Shown piece after piece: positions 35,327 to 47,904 of a DNA stretch of 64,000 nt (the first letter of the stretch is position 1; each line of letters begins with the position of its first letter). Both the position numbers and the translations under genes were made by a program. The notes under the pieces were generated by a model. The model was not told the origin of the DNA. It worked only from the letters and a program-made list of their open reading frames with translations, and made no database searches. Origin of the DNA: Sesamum alatum. Lineage: Eukaryota; Streptophyta; Magnoliopsida; Lamiales; Pedaliaceae. The DNA lies in the NCBI GenBank assembly GCA_034509735.1, contig JACGWO010000003.1, forward strand, positions 14,694,001-14,758,000. The letters are read 5' to 3'.

Positions 35327-36146
35327 TTCTCACTCATTTTTTTTCTCTCTAAAATCTCAATCTCAATTCATCGAATCGTCGGCTAGAGAGTGGAGAGAGG
35401 CACCGCCACGGCGCACGACGGGATGAGCACCCACCGGAGACTATCTCAGTGAAGGTGGGTTTCTAACTTTCTTCTTCTTTCATCCTTTGTGTGCCTTTAT
35501 GTGTGTGTATGATTTTCTGTAACTTTCTTCTTCTTTCATCCACCGTGAAAGCAAAAATCCTCTTTGTTATCATCAATTACTGCAACGCCTCAGACTGTAG
35601 AAATATGTGGATATATTTGTGATGTCTGCGCATGTTTCCGGGTAATTTGGGTTGTTGGTGGTGGTCTTGCTAATTGTGGGAAATGGGAATTACTGTTTGC
35701 CCCATATCAGAAAGAATTTTTGCTGAGTGATTTACAGGAGGGAGCTTTTGGGACTTGCGTTTGTTGTACTGGAATTGTGGTCTTGATTTTATGAATGTCT
35801 TGATTGGATAAATTCTACTCATTTGGCAACAACAGGTTCAACCGTTCAAGTTTTTGTTTTCTGGGTTTACTTGGAGCAAATGTGAATTCAGTTGGAAATG
35901 TTAGTGTGCATTTGGTGTAGTGATGGCATTTTTGTTTATTTTGGAATTAAGTTAGTGTGCATTCAGTTGGAATTAATTGATTATTTTGTGTGCATTCAGA
36001 TGATGACATTTAGTGTGCATTCAGTTGGAAATTGGAATTAATTGATTATTTTGGAATGTAGTTCTTCTACCTCTCTAATTATTATTGACTATTATTTTTG
36101 TATTTTTGTCTTTTAGAATTAAATTGTACTTCCATATAACTGAGCA
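35020..36146 (+). other. Probable 5' region of the hAT element
   Basis: From 35021 (TAATGCACGGACACTTC) there are repeated GTGTCGGACACG-type motifs (35056-35067; variants to 35175). Such motifs resemble subterminal repeats of a plant hAT family. They are followed by an A run (35120-35141), a (CT)n microsatellite (35276-35322) and a possible 5' UTR intron with donor GTGGGT near 35455 and acceptor TTTTAG near 36116. The link to the transposase frame is inferred from position; terminal inverted repeats were not paired. Confidence 0.4.
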
Positions 36147-38460
36147 ATGAATTCGAAAAATCCAAGTCATAGTGGGGGCGATGGAGGTTCTACTCCTAAA
36201 GATACTCGGTCTTTATGGATGTTTGTGACGAAGTTGGGAAGAAGTGAATTGGGTGGAAATGTTTCCTTCACATGTAATCTTTGCAAGGGAGCATATATGG
36301 GTTCATATTCGAGAGTAAAAGCCCACTTACTAAAAATTGGAGGAAGTGGAATCAAAGCATGTCCGAAAGCAACTGTTGGCCAAGTAGTTGAAATGTCAAA
36401 ATTAGAAGATGACGCAATGCAAAGAAAAGAAAGAGGTCAGCAAAAAGTGGTTCCTTTACCTCGTTCTTTGTGTAATTCTAGTTAATCATCTTCTCATTCT
36501 GTGTCAATGGATGCAATGAACTCCTCATCTTTTAGGCAAGAAAGATATGAACCTAAGAAAAGAAAGGTTGGTGGTGATAGTGCTTTGGAAAAATCTTATA
36601 ACTTTCAAGTTAGAGAGCAACTAGATGGTGAAAATAGCAAGAATGTTTTATTCAGGGGGGGGGGGTCTTCCTTTTAACCTTGCTCAAAATCCATACTACG
36701 TCAGAGCTTTTTCCTTTGCTGCCAACAACCATATTGCTGGTTATGTTCCACCAGCTTACAATTCTTTAAGGACAAAATTGTTGCAAAAAGATAAAGCAAA
36801 TACTGAAGATTTGCTTGAATATACTAAAAACACATGGAAAATAAAAGGTGTGACTTTAGTATGTGATGGTTGGACAGATCCTCGAAGAAGACCGTTATTA
36901 ATTTTATGATTGTGAATGAGGGTGGGACGATGTTTATACGAGCTGTTAATTGTGTGGGAGAGTACAAAGACAAATGGTTCATCTCTACTCTAATGAAGGA
37001 GGTGATGGTGGAAGTTGGGGTTGCTAATGTAGTACAAATAATCACTGATAATGCTCCTATTTGTAAAGCGGTGGGTTTATTGGTTGAACAAACATATCCT
37101 TATGTGTTTTGGACATCATGTGTAGTACATACTCTCAATCTTGCTTTGAAAAATATATGTGCTGCAAAGAATACTGAGGTAAATGGAATCACATATGAAG
37201 AATGTCACTGGATCACTGAGACTGCCGCATCAGCTTTGATGATTAGAAACTTTATCATGAACCATTCTATGAGGCTTGCCATGTTTAATGAGTTCTCAAA
37301 ACTGAAATTGCTTGTTGCTGAGACACGCTTTGCTTTTTTCATTGTTATGTTGAAAAGGTTTAAGCTCATAAAGTAACAATTAAAGATGATGGTTATTAGT
37401 GAACAATGGTCATGCTATCGTGACGATGATATTACTAAAGCAAGAAATGTTAAAGATAAATTATTGGATGATTCATGGTGGGATTTGATTGATTATATTC
37501 TTGATTTGATTGAGCCTATTTATGAGATGCTTAGAGCATGTGACACAGACAAGCCATGTTTGCATTTGGTTTATGATATGTGGGATAATATGATATCCAA
37601 AGTGAAGGGAGCAATATATAAGCATGAGAATAAAAATGATTATGAGGAATCAAGTTTTTGGGGTGTTCTGCACAAAGTATTGGAGGATAGATGGAGCAAG
37701 AGTAACACTCCTTTACATTGTCTTGCTCATTCCTTAAATCCAAGATAATACATTTATTTATTTCATTATTAAATTTACATATTTTATCTTAATTTTTTCT
37801 CAAACTTGTGCTTAAAGTATTATTTTAATTTGTTATAGATGTTCAATAAAAGAATGGCAGAGTCAACATCCGAACCTCACTCCACCACAAAGTGATGTGG
37901 AAATTTCTAGGATGAGGAAAATATGTTTGAAACGTCTTTTTCCTAATGACGATACACAAAGAGAAGTGAACGTGGAGCTTGCAAGATTTTTCGGATGCCT
38001 TGATGACTTTGCTGATGAAGATTCTCTCCAAGATAGATGGAAAATGGATCCAATGAACTGGTGGTTAGTACATGGCTCTGCAGCCCCTCAACTTCAAAGT
38101 ATTTCCCTAAAGTTACTTGGTCATGTTTCTTCCTCTTCTTGTTGAGAGAGAAATTGGAGTACTTATGCATTCATCCACTCGGCAAAAGAGGAATCAAATT
38201 ACTCCACAACGTGCTCAAGATCTAGTTTTTGTGCACAACAATCTTTGACTTTTGTCAAGAAAGACTCCACAATACATGCAAGGTGACACTAAAATGTGGG
38301 ATGTGGCGGAGATGCTTTTGAGACCATAGAAGATGTTGGGATTCTAAAGATTGCAAATCTCTTGCTTGAAGAGCAAGAATTGGAGTCTGTCTTATTTGAG
38401 GATGAAGTTACTGAAGATTCGAGAGATGGTCCCGGTGATCTAACTCATTTGGATAACTAG
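36147..38460 (+). pseudogene. hAT-type transposase with BED zinc finger and DUF659, broken
   Basis: The start at 36147 opens a BED-type zinc finger with likely ligands Cys43, Cys46, His60 and Cys72. It is followed by a DUF659 region with the CDGWTD and ITDNAP motifs (about 36860-37060) and a hAT dimerisation tail (FVHNNL, TKMWDV; about 38140-38320). Damage: TAA near 36483, frameshifts near 36625 and 36895, TAA at 37374, TGA at 38143, a frameshift near 38185 and TGA near 38249. A 94-nt intron at 37745-37838 begins with AT instead of GT. In active relatives this enzyme binds element ends and catalyses excision. It is a dead transposon copy, not a domesticated gene. Confidence 0.85.
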
Positions 38461-38937
38461 AAATTTGGATGATTTACTTCATTATGTACCAATTGAACCA
38501 TCATATCTCAAGTTATAATATTTTTAGTACACCTAGTTTGGATTACTTTAGAAAAGGCAACATAATGTTTTACTTAATTTACTCATTACAACAAATGATT
38601 TAGCTTCTGCTCAAAACTAAACTTTTTTTACACACCATAAGGTTTGTATTGATGCAAGAATCACTAAATTTAGACAGGTATAACTCAAGATAATCAAATT
38701 ACATGGGCTAATCAGACTGAGCCTATCCTATTACAATTTATCTAACTTAATTCATTCATTTTTCCATTTTCTACATAAATCTAAGCTCAAACTTGAAATA
38801 AAACAAATAAGAGACAATATTTCTTACCAATATCAGTTGAGGAGACTGTAGGTCCTGAGATCTTGAAGAAGAGAAGAAAAAAATATAAATGAAGAAGCCA
38901 AGTCTTATTTGTCTTGCTCTCCCTCCACAACCTCATC

Positions 38938-39002
<65 letters not shown>

Positions 39003-39275
39003 TTTTTTTGTGTACTATTTTCTATTAGGATCTAGAGCTGATACAAATGGGTGTACATACATATATATTTATAAAGATATCATATCTCCCCACTCGTCTT
39101 TAGAACTTTTCATTTAACGCACAACTTTTTATTGTTTTCACTATTCAAGTACCTCCAAGAATTTATCTTGTTTTTTTAAATCTCTAATTGAAGATAAATA
39201 TTATATAATTCATCACACCATATATTCATATTGTTATGCTAATAAATAATAATTATGTATTAACATTTGAGGATG
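38461..39275. other. Intergenic with (CT)30 microsatellite
   Basis: No gene seen. A pure CT tract covers about 38941-39000. The right part may be the 3' untranslated tail of the minus-strand LINE that ends at 39276. No hAT 3' terminus was recognised. Confidence 0.6.
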
Positions 39276-40558
39276 TTACATTACGCTAGTTGCAATAGCA
39301 TGTGCAACCAGATTTGTTGTCCTTTTAACAAAATGAAAAGAAAGCAAGGTAGTAGATCTTTTTGATTCTTTATATATCACGAATAATTGTTCTGACAATG
39401 GAAAAACTCTCATTGTCCCTTCAAGCTTGGATAATACTTGGAGGCAATCCCCCTTAGTCATGGCTGGAGACCAACATTGTTGACAACAGAAGTCGGTTGC
39501 AACTCTTGCTGCAAGTGTATTGTTGTGTTCAATGTATTTTACTCCATGATGGAACCTTGTTTTCCATGTCAGACAAATGCCCTCTGAATTCCTTGGAACG
39601 ACATCTAGACTTGCGCCTCCAAGTTCTGCAAATAAGCCACAATCAAAATTATTTTTCACTGTACCCTAAGGTGGCGATTTTCACCTTAGCATCACCCTGG
39701 ACGTATTGGGCTTTGATCTAATCGAATGAAAACTGAAGTCTTGAAGAGTGCTCTGAACTAAGATAACCACGTCATGAAGAGTCCAACATATATTTTCCAT
39801 AACAAATTTGTTCGTCTTGCTCCATATCATCCAACACACCATGATACATAAATCAAAACTTTCCTTGTCAAGCTCTTGGTAAGCTCGTCACATCCACTCC
39901 TTTAGCCCTGCTGTCCAAAGTGACACCCCTTGCCACGACACGTCTGACATGGCCCAAGTTTGCCTAGTGAAAAAATACTCAAGTAAAATATGCTTTGAGT
40001 TCTCTTGTTGAGAAAAAAAAATAACTTTATTAAAAATCTTTGCCTTCTAGAGAAAACTCAAAGCCCTTTTCTCGATGCAACTTTGGCCCGAGGCTCCACC
40101 CTATCGAGTTCGCATGCAATAAAGTACGCAGATTTGATAGAGAAGATGCTATTATTTTCAAAGCGCCAAACAATAGAATCCTCGACAGCAAGTCAAGTTA
40201 GGGGCAGAGGCATGATAAGTTCCGCATCCACTGCCCAAAAGGTCTCATGTAACTTCCTCACATTCCAATGTTGTGTCTATGGGTTCACTAGGTCCCAACC
40301 GAGGTGATCGACCGAAAAGTAGAGGACCTCATAGCCAACGATCTCCCCAAAATTGTATTTTGTCGCCTCGCCCCACTCGCCACCTAACCCGCCTCAATAA
40401 TCCCTTTTGCAGTGAACATGATGTTCCATGTAAGAGAGGGATTATGACCCTTTTTCTCTTGTAGGATATCCATCTGAAGGAAATACCGAGCTTTGAGAAT
40501 GTGACTCGATAAGAGATGTGGGTTTTTCATTATACGCCAGCCCTTTTTTGCTAATAGG
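39276..40558 (-). pseudogene. LINE-type retrotransposon 3' ORF fragment (zf-RVT and RNase H)
   Basis: Read on the minus strand from 40555: a LAKKGWRIM segment typical of the end of plant LINE reverse transcriptase, then KARYF, SLTWN and RWRVGRGDKIQFWGDRWL, a zf-RVT-like part (SIKSAYF, QTWAMSDVSWQ) and an RVT_3 RNase H domain. The last is open from 39659 to 39276 (NFDCGLFAELGGAS, EHNNTLAARVA, GDCLQVLSKLEG, FVKRTTNLVAHAIA). Frames change at least twice and stops occur upstream of the RNase H part. LINEs insert by target-primed reverse transcription. The N-terminal part is missing because a CACTA terminus starts at 40559. Confidence 0.82.
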
Positions 40559-42450
40559 CACTAGGGAAAATATGCTTTTAGCTACCATGTAGAAATTGTA
40601 GCAAATCGCCAGGATTTGTAGGAAGAAGGTTTTTGCTACGATTTGTTACGAATTTTGGGCGTAGGGAATAATAGTGTAGCAAATGCTTCACTATGGACAA
40701 AATGCATAGCAAAAGGTTATTTGCTAAAAAAAATGGCTTTTGTTTGCCGTCACATAATAAAAAGAGAGAAAAATATGCAATCATTTGCTATGATTGTCGA
40801 GCCATAGTCATTATATGAGTATTTGCTACGAGAAAATAACTTTCATTACAGCGTCAAATTCGTTGCAAAAACGAGAAAAATCATAACTTTTGACTACGGA
40901 GCTCTACTTTTAGTGATAAAATCTTACATTAACTTTTACTAGGACCATTTGTCTGTAGTAATAAAACAAAATTTTGATTTGCATTCTTTACAATTATCCT
41001 GATGTTGTTTTCAATATTTATAATTTTTATTTTATAATTTTTATATTAATAGTTGAAAGTACTATTGAATTATCATAATATAACTTGCACATGATATACA
41101 ACTAATATATTTGTTCCAATGTTGAATAACACAATTAACGTGCATATCACTAGCATATATTATAAATCTTTATGTTAACTTGACAAAAAGTACAATATTC
41201 TTCCAATTCATCATGTTCAAACCCTTACCACTAACTACATTATTGTGCAAATGACATCACACAATTCTTAACCATAGTCATTAGTCAATCAAAAAACTCA
41301 AAGTTGCATATATATTAGAACCCAACATACATACGATAAACAAAAAATAGCTTCTCATCTTGTTCAAATCTCCATAACCTGAAATATTGTAACCATGAAA
41401 TTGAAATAAATACAAGTAAAACGAAAAAGTATACAAAGTTGCATGTTGAAAAGAAAGAGACATTTTCTTACGTTCACAAACTCCCAATAGACACATTTGT
41501 TAATAGTTTCTGCAATGATGGTAACATCTATACTCGGTCGTTGTAATTTCTCATTAGAAATGTAAGCTTTCCCAACATACACCCTCACAAATCTAAGTGG
41601 AACTTCCTCTTGGCCAATCGTACCAACAACACCTTCAACAATAATTTTTTTGGGTATCTGATGATAAAATAAATGAACTCGTGCCCCTATCTATATTTAA
41701 AATGATTCAATCATATTTAATCATCTTTGGTACATTAAGTTTGAGTCTTACACATTTATTCTTCAAATACACTTTCAAAGTAGTATACTTACATTAAAAA
41801 CCTTAGTAGAATCAACAATAAGTTTACCTTTTATCGATCTTTCACCAACTACCTGCACTAAATGAAGCATAAAAATTAAAGTAATAGAGAGAGTTAAAAA
41901 CAAAACTGGCAAATTAATAGAGTACTTCTTGTTCTTTGAAAGACGAAACATCTCTCAATCCACTCAAAGTCTGTTGTTGCAAGATTGACGCACCCTGAAC
42001 CTATGAATTAATTGTGAGAAGCAACAATTATATATATATATATATATGTATATGTATATATTAATAAAATAACATTAGTTACTTACTTGAGTAGTCATTG
42101 TTAACATAGAAAATACTATAGGGGTTGACTTATGAGCACTTCCAACTTTTGACTTAGTGAAGTTAATTTCGCCTTTTTCAACCTTAACTATTGTTTCTCA
42201 TTGTTAAATTCATCTTTTTCATTTTTTCTGTCTTTCCTCCATGAGTCCATCCTTAAGCATTTTAAATTCTTCTTTTTTCGTGTACAAAGCTCATGGATGC
42301 AATTAGATTTTCAAATTTTCGCTTCGTTGTTCTTCCTGTTATTTTTCTGTATTTCTCATCTCTCATTGCATTCTTTAAAATTTGCTCCTTAAATTTCCTA
42401 TTTCTTTCTAACTCCGGCTTCTTAGAAAACTCCTTAGTGAAACGTGTCTG
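40559..42450 (-). mobile_element. CACTA (En/Spm-like) transposon fragment
   Basis: A CACTA terminus (CACTAGGGAAAATATGC) begins at 40559, inside the LINE frame. It is followed for about 370 bp by subterminal repeats of the type TTTGCTACGA and its complement TCGTAGCAAA. Minus-strand coding remnants follow. One is an exon near 41660-41472 (EGVVGTIGQEEVPL, RPSIDVTIIAETI) that ends at a GTAAG donor. Another (42447 to about 42200, TRFTKEFSKKPELERN) follows a good polypyrimidine-CAG acceptor. These resemble the second-ORF protein of plant CACTA elements. The right terminus was not found, so 42450 is only a minimum extent. Confidence 0.6.
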
Positions 42451-43929
42451 AAAAGAAATATAACATCATTCAAATAAGGATCACATAGCATATCAATTAG
42501 ATAATTAATGGAATTTATGCTTTTCTGCAATAGAATAGAAAATCTATGCAACTGAATTTTTTTTGTTTTCCTGCTGCAAAATAGAAAATTTCTACAGCTG
42601 AAATACAAAAATTATGTTTAGATTGTTGTAGAAACACAGAACACTTTTGCCAAAATTATGTTTTTCTCTTGCAGAAAAGTAGAACATTCTGCTGCAAAAA
42701 AAATTCGGCTGGAGAAAAACAGAAAAGTTTCTACAACAGAAAATTTTTGTTAGAGAAAATCAGCTTTTCTGCTGCAGAATAGAACTATTTTTCTGACAGC
42801 AGAAACATAGAAATTTATGCAGAAACTTTTTGGCTGCTAAAATTTCTATTTTTTGTAGCAAAAATTTTTGCTTTTCTACTATAGAAAAATAGATCATATT
42901 TATGTAGAAATAATGATTTTATGTTGTCAAACTTGCAACATTGAATCACAAAGATGACCTAAATTCAGCAACATTTGTTGAGTGACGAATCCAACAAAAA
43001 TAATTTCCTACCATAACTTGTGATAGTAATGAGTAAGGTCGAATCCATAGAGATTGTTCTAAATTAATTTATTCAAATAAACTAAAATAAATGAGGGGTG
43101 GGAGTTTTGTTGAAAGCAAAATTTAAAAAATCCTTTCGGTTTAAGACAGGATCATGCTTAATTTCACCATTAATCATCGAAGTAACAATAATAATCATTC
43201 AAATAGATAAATTGATTATGGTCATTGGTACGATCTAAAAACCTTACCTTTTCATTAGTCAAGAAACGTGCATCTACTAATTCTCGAATCAGTATACAAC
43301 CCTGGAAACATCCTCAAATTTAATTTACCAACAACATTAAGAACTAGAAAGGCCCAATTCTAGCGAAAAATTCCTACTAGAATTTATTTAAGCTAGATTG
43401 TGCATTCCACACAACATAATCGACTACTATGACATAATGAACTATGACGCGTTTCCATCAATTATTTAATAAATAATTACGGATTTGCAAGTCCAATTAG
43501 CTAGGCAAATATTCTTGACAGTGAGCAATTGGCCTTCTCATTCAAATATCATATTATTTGTGATAAGAGCCCAGAGAACAACACAAATACGCAAATGAAT
43601 GAAAGTAGAACACCCAAATTAGATCTCACAACATATATGAATCAAGCATTTCCATATCTTTAACCAAAAAGAAAGGAGCTAGCTTAACATGCTAACGAGA
43701 ATACATAAAAATATGAGAAAAAATTATAAACAAAAAATGGAGAGAATAAAATATAAGATGAGATCCCATGTATAGTGAAAAATGCAAGTTTATTTCTTCT
43801 TTTTTCTCCAGAATTTTTGTAAGTCTTCCCCACTTGTTTGAATTCATTTCTTCATATCCTACTCCAAAAATCCTTTGTTGTAAGCTATACCGAAAGATAA
43901 GCTATAATAAAACTATAGCAATTCAGGCA
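42451..43929. other. AT-rich stretch with degenerate GCAGAAA array
   Basis: Between about 42520 and 42900 the motif CTGCAGAAAAGTAGAA recurs in degenerate form on both strands. The remainder to 43929 shows no gene. Part may still belong to the CACTA element. Confidence 0.5.
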
Positions 43930-44660
43930 CCCATCAGGATGGCATGTTCGTTGTGATATACTGTGTTGATATTGCTATCCACTGGGGTGGTGTGGGGATA
44001 TTCACATTCGATAGGTATTCTGTGTTGTATATTGTATGATATTAATTGAAATGATGGTAGCCGGCGAGATCATTGAATGATGCACCCCAGCTAGGGTAAG
44101 CAGGGCCTTAAGAAAATAAACAATAACATCGGGTATTATGTTGTATATTGAAATATAATTGTCAATATGTGTTACCTCTTAAATTTTTTGTGATTGCATG
44201 ATGACTATTTGTTGATTAGTGTCATTGCATGAAATTTATCTTGTTGTGTATGTGTATATGTATATGTATAAGTTGATTAGTTATATTTATTGAGTAGGCA
44301 GGTCATTCCTTACCGTACATTTTTTAGGAGAAAAATCACAGTGACTAGCCAAATCAGAACATAAGTGGATCATCATTATTACTAGGTGGGTCAGTAGTGA
44401 TATTTTGAGTTGGGAGTTTCTAACTACATAATTACATAAATATCATATTTTCAATGAGTTTGTATTTTAAATTTTGTAATATCTGGAACTATACTATCCT
44501 CCTTTTAATATGTTCACAAATGTTACATTGGCATATTAAATATCAAATTTTAATGAAATATTTATATTCATGAGGTCTATGTAATTTATCAGTAAATAGG
44601 GTTTATTTATTGGTTAAATGTTTTCTTACGAGATAGAATGAATTATTGAGGAGTGCTACA
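43930..44660 (+). repeat. Ty3/gypsy LTR, 3' portion
   Basis: The right end (GCTACA at 44660) is placed by the tRNA primer site at 44666. The block around 44050-44110 (GTAGCCGGCGAGATCATTGA) is homologous to 54507-54560 in a second LTR. The left boundary is not defined. Confidence 0.6.
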
Positions 44661-44665
44661 TTGGG

Positions 44666-44677
44666 TGGTATCAGAGC
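44666..44677 (+). other. Primer binding site of the gypsy element
   Basis: TGGTATCAGAGC, initiator methionine tRNA type, five bases downstream of the inferred LTR end. Confidence 0.8.
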
Positions 44678-44851
44678 AGGGATTAGATTCCCTGAGATAT
44701 TTGGTGAAGAGTAGTATTATGTATACCTAAAACCTATATTATGAATCTAAGTGTAAATGTTGATTTCATATAGGATGGAATATCATGTGAAATGATGTTG
44801 ACCCAAAGGATTCATTAGAGTTTGTACATTCTGATATAAAATCTTTAAGAT

Positions 44852-47800
44852 ATGAGATGTGTATCTGTGGCTATTGGTGGAGTCATACCGGTTAAGACAA
44901 TAGTAAGATCTGGTCTATCGATAGTGGATGGTGTTACACTACATGCAGATTTGGTTATAATAAACCTTAGAGAGTTTGAGGTTATTCTGGGAAAGAATTG
45001 GTTATCTTGTAATCATACTAATATTGACTGTCAATCAAAGGAAATGGAGGTAGAAGTCAATAGGCAAATGAGTACAGTAATTATGGAGAAGAGAAAGTCA
45101 TACCAGATGTATGACTAACTTAAATTTAATTAAAGAAGGGTGTGAGACATATCTAGCTAATGTACATGAACGATGGTCAGTAAGGGTGTACCAAATGTTC
45201 CAATAGTTAGAGAATTCCCTAATGTTTTCCTGAGATTTACCTGGGTTAACATCTCATGAATAAGTAGATGTTGAAATAAGGAATATTCTTGGAGCAATAG
45301 CTATTTGGATTGCACCATATCGAACGACTCTAGTAGAATTATGGGACCTTAGAAAGCAAATAGAAGAATTGTTGGAGAAAGAATTCATTAGATCGAGTAA
45401 TGTACTGTGAGGGCACTAGCATTTTCGAGAAAAATAAGGATGGTAGTACATGGTTATGGATTGAATATTACCAACTCAATAGGGTGACAGTGGATAATAA
45501 ATACCCATTTTCAAGAACTGAAAATTTGCTAGACCAGTTAAAGGGAGCTACAATCTTTTCTAAGATCGATCTTAAGCCTGGTTATTGGTAATTGAAGATA
45601 ATGGAGAAGGATAACCTCAACGATTTGGTCACACTCGTTATGGATCATTATGAACTTTTAGTAATGCATTTCAGATTAACTAAAGCATTGATGACGTTCA
45701 CGACATCGATTAATAGAAAATTTCAAGAGTACTTCGGTCCATTTATGGCAGTGTTATGGATAACATCTTAGTGGATTCGAGAAGTAGAGAAGAGCATGAA
45801 CAACATCTGAATATAGTTTGCAGATCCTGAAAGAAAAAGAGTGGTAGGCTAAGTTAATTAAGCGTGAATTTTAGATGAATCGGGTATTTTCTTAGGACTT
45901 GTGATATGAGGAGATAGGGATATGCTTGACTCTACAAAGGTGAAAACTACTACGGAATGGAGAACAGTGAAGAATATCACAGAAGTTCGAGTTTCTTAGG
46001 ACTAGATGGGTATTATAGGACATTTGTGTTGATGGTTTCTCTCTAATTATCGCTCATTTGACGAAGTTATTAAGGAAAAGGGTAGTGTTTCACTAGACTG
46101 AACAGTGTCAACAAAATTTTGATTGGTTAAAAAAAATATTGACCTCAACTCTGATGCTATTTCTATCCTCTGGTAGCGTGGATATATGGTGTATACAAAT
46201 GCTTCAAAACAAGGTTTGGGGTGTATAATAATAAAAACACATGCTGGTAATTGTATATGCATTTGGCTAATTAATGACCTACTAGTTAAATTACCCCACG
46301 CATGATTTGAAGTTAGCAGCGATTATACATGCACTGAAGATTTGGAGAAAATATTTATACGGGAAAAGATTCTAGATTTTCAATGACCGTAAGAGTTTTA
46401 AAATATATTTTAATGCAGGAGTTATTTAAGATAAAGGAGGTGGATAGAATTGTTAAAGAATTATGATTGTACTATTGATTTTCATCCTAAAAATGCAAAT
46501 GTAGTAGCAGACCCTTGAGTATGAAGAGTTCAAGCGCCTTAGCTAATTTGGCTAGTTATAAACACCAACTAAATTTTACGTAAATAATATTATTTGATAC
46601 CTTAAGAGATGATTTGAACTTTTGTAGCATTTATTAGATGATGGGATGACATTGTTGGTGCTTAAATAATTTTTGTAATGCCAATATATACAAGAGATAT
46701 TTGGGTTTAGGGATGATATTTTGGTGAAATTATATTCATGAGATATAAGGAAAACAAATGTTGAGTTTAAAGATAACTAGTAGAGTCATTATTCATGGAC
46801 AAGTCTTGATGTATAAGAAAGAAAATAATGAAATGGGGTTGATTCAATATAACATTATTATCATACATTAAGACTAGATTAGTACGCTTGGATAATGTGT
46901 CATACTTGTTGCTCTTGTGTGTTGAAAAGAATATCTTGAAACTTGATAGTTGGTAGAAATAAGTAGTGACTGAACTATTATGGGCCAGTTGGATCCTTTT
47001 CTTATCATAGATGTTAGAGAAAATAGACCAGGTAAGAAGCCAAATTGTTAATAAGGGTAGATGAAGTGATAGTGAATACGAGGCGAGGTTGTATACATGA
47101 TATTGAGGGGTTACACGAGGAGATCATGCAATCAGTCTACAATACACCATATACGATGTATCTTGGTACTTTAAAGATGTGTCGGAATCTAAAACCATAC
47201 TACTAGTGGTAGAAAATGAAGAAGGATGTCGCAGGAGTTGTGAAATACTAAACTTGTCAAAAGTAAAAGGCATATTGGATTAGAATAGAGGTTCAAAGCC
47301 TAGGTTATTTTGGGACTTTTGGGTTGTTCAGTACTTAATTGTTATAGATCACTATTGTGGAAACCGACCAATATGCGATTTACTATAATTAAAGTACTGA
47401 CTTGAGAAATTATGCCTTTCACTATGTTGGTATAGGTCACTTTGGTGTTCTGACAATGTTAAAAGTTTGGGTGGAATATTGGTTATATCGATTTGATAAG
47501 AAGTCTTTCGAGAGATAGTATGTTAACATGTGGAAACGGACTTATATAATAGGTGTGACATTGAATGTTATAACAAAACTTACATATTGATAATCAAACA
47601 TCAAACACCAGCACATAAGCTGCAACCTTTATCTATACATAAATGAAAAAGGAAAAAGAATGATTTTGCTATTGAGTTGCCACTTAAGTTCAAAAAACAT
47701 GATGCTATTTCAGTAATTATTGATAGATTGACTAAATCATCTCAATTCTTACCTATACGACAAGGTGATTCGTTGAGTATTACTTCAGTTGTGTGTTTCT

Positions 47801-47900
47801 AAAATTGTAAGATTGGACGGCTTGCTTATTTCAATAGTATTTGATAGAGATCGTCGATTTACTTCACACTTTTGGAGAATGTTTACAAAGGGTATTAGGT
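44852..47900 (+). pseudogene. Ty3/gypsy pol remnant (protease, RT, RNase H, integrase)
   Basis: Domains appear in gypsy order. The protease-like segment is at 44852-45118 (LREFEVILGKNWL). RT is at about 45200-45780 (APYRTTLVEL, KEFIRSS, PFSRTENLLDQL, FSKIDLKPGYW). RNase H is at about 46180-46510 (VYTNASKQGLG, NYDCTIDFHPKNANVVADP). The integrase core is at about 47680-47890 (HDAISVIIDRLTKSSQFLPI, DRRFTSHFWR). Nearly every domain carries stops and frameshifts, so it is old. Gag, just after the primer site, is not recognisable in the short space before the protease, indicating internal deletion. It ends abruptly near 47900 inside integrase, where a minus-strand plant-mobile-domain fragment begins. 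Confidence 0.85.
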
Positions 47901-47904
47901 GCAA

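Noticed and set aside
36147..38460. Domesticated hAT transposase (host gene)
   Set aside because: At least seven stops or frameshifts and a mutated splice donor make it a dead copy.
44852..47900. Endogenous pararetrovirus as the source of the RT/RNase H remnant
   Set aside because: An integrase core follows RNase H, and there is an LTR with a Met-tRNA primer site, so it is Ty3/gypsy; pararetroviruses lack integrase.
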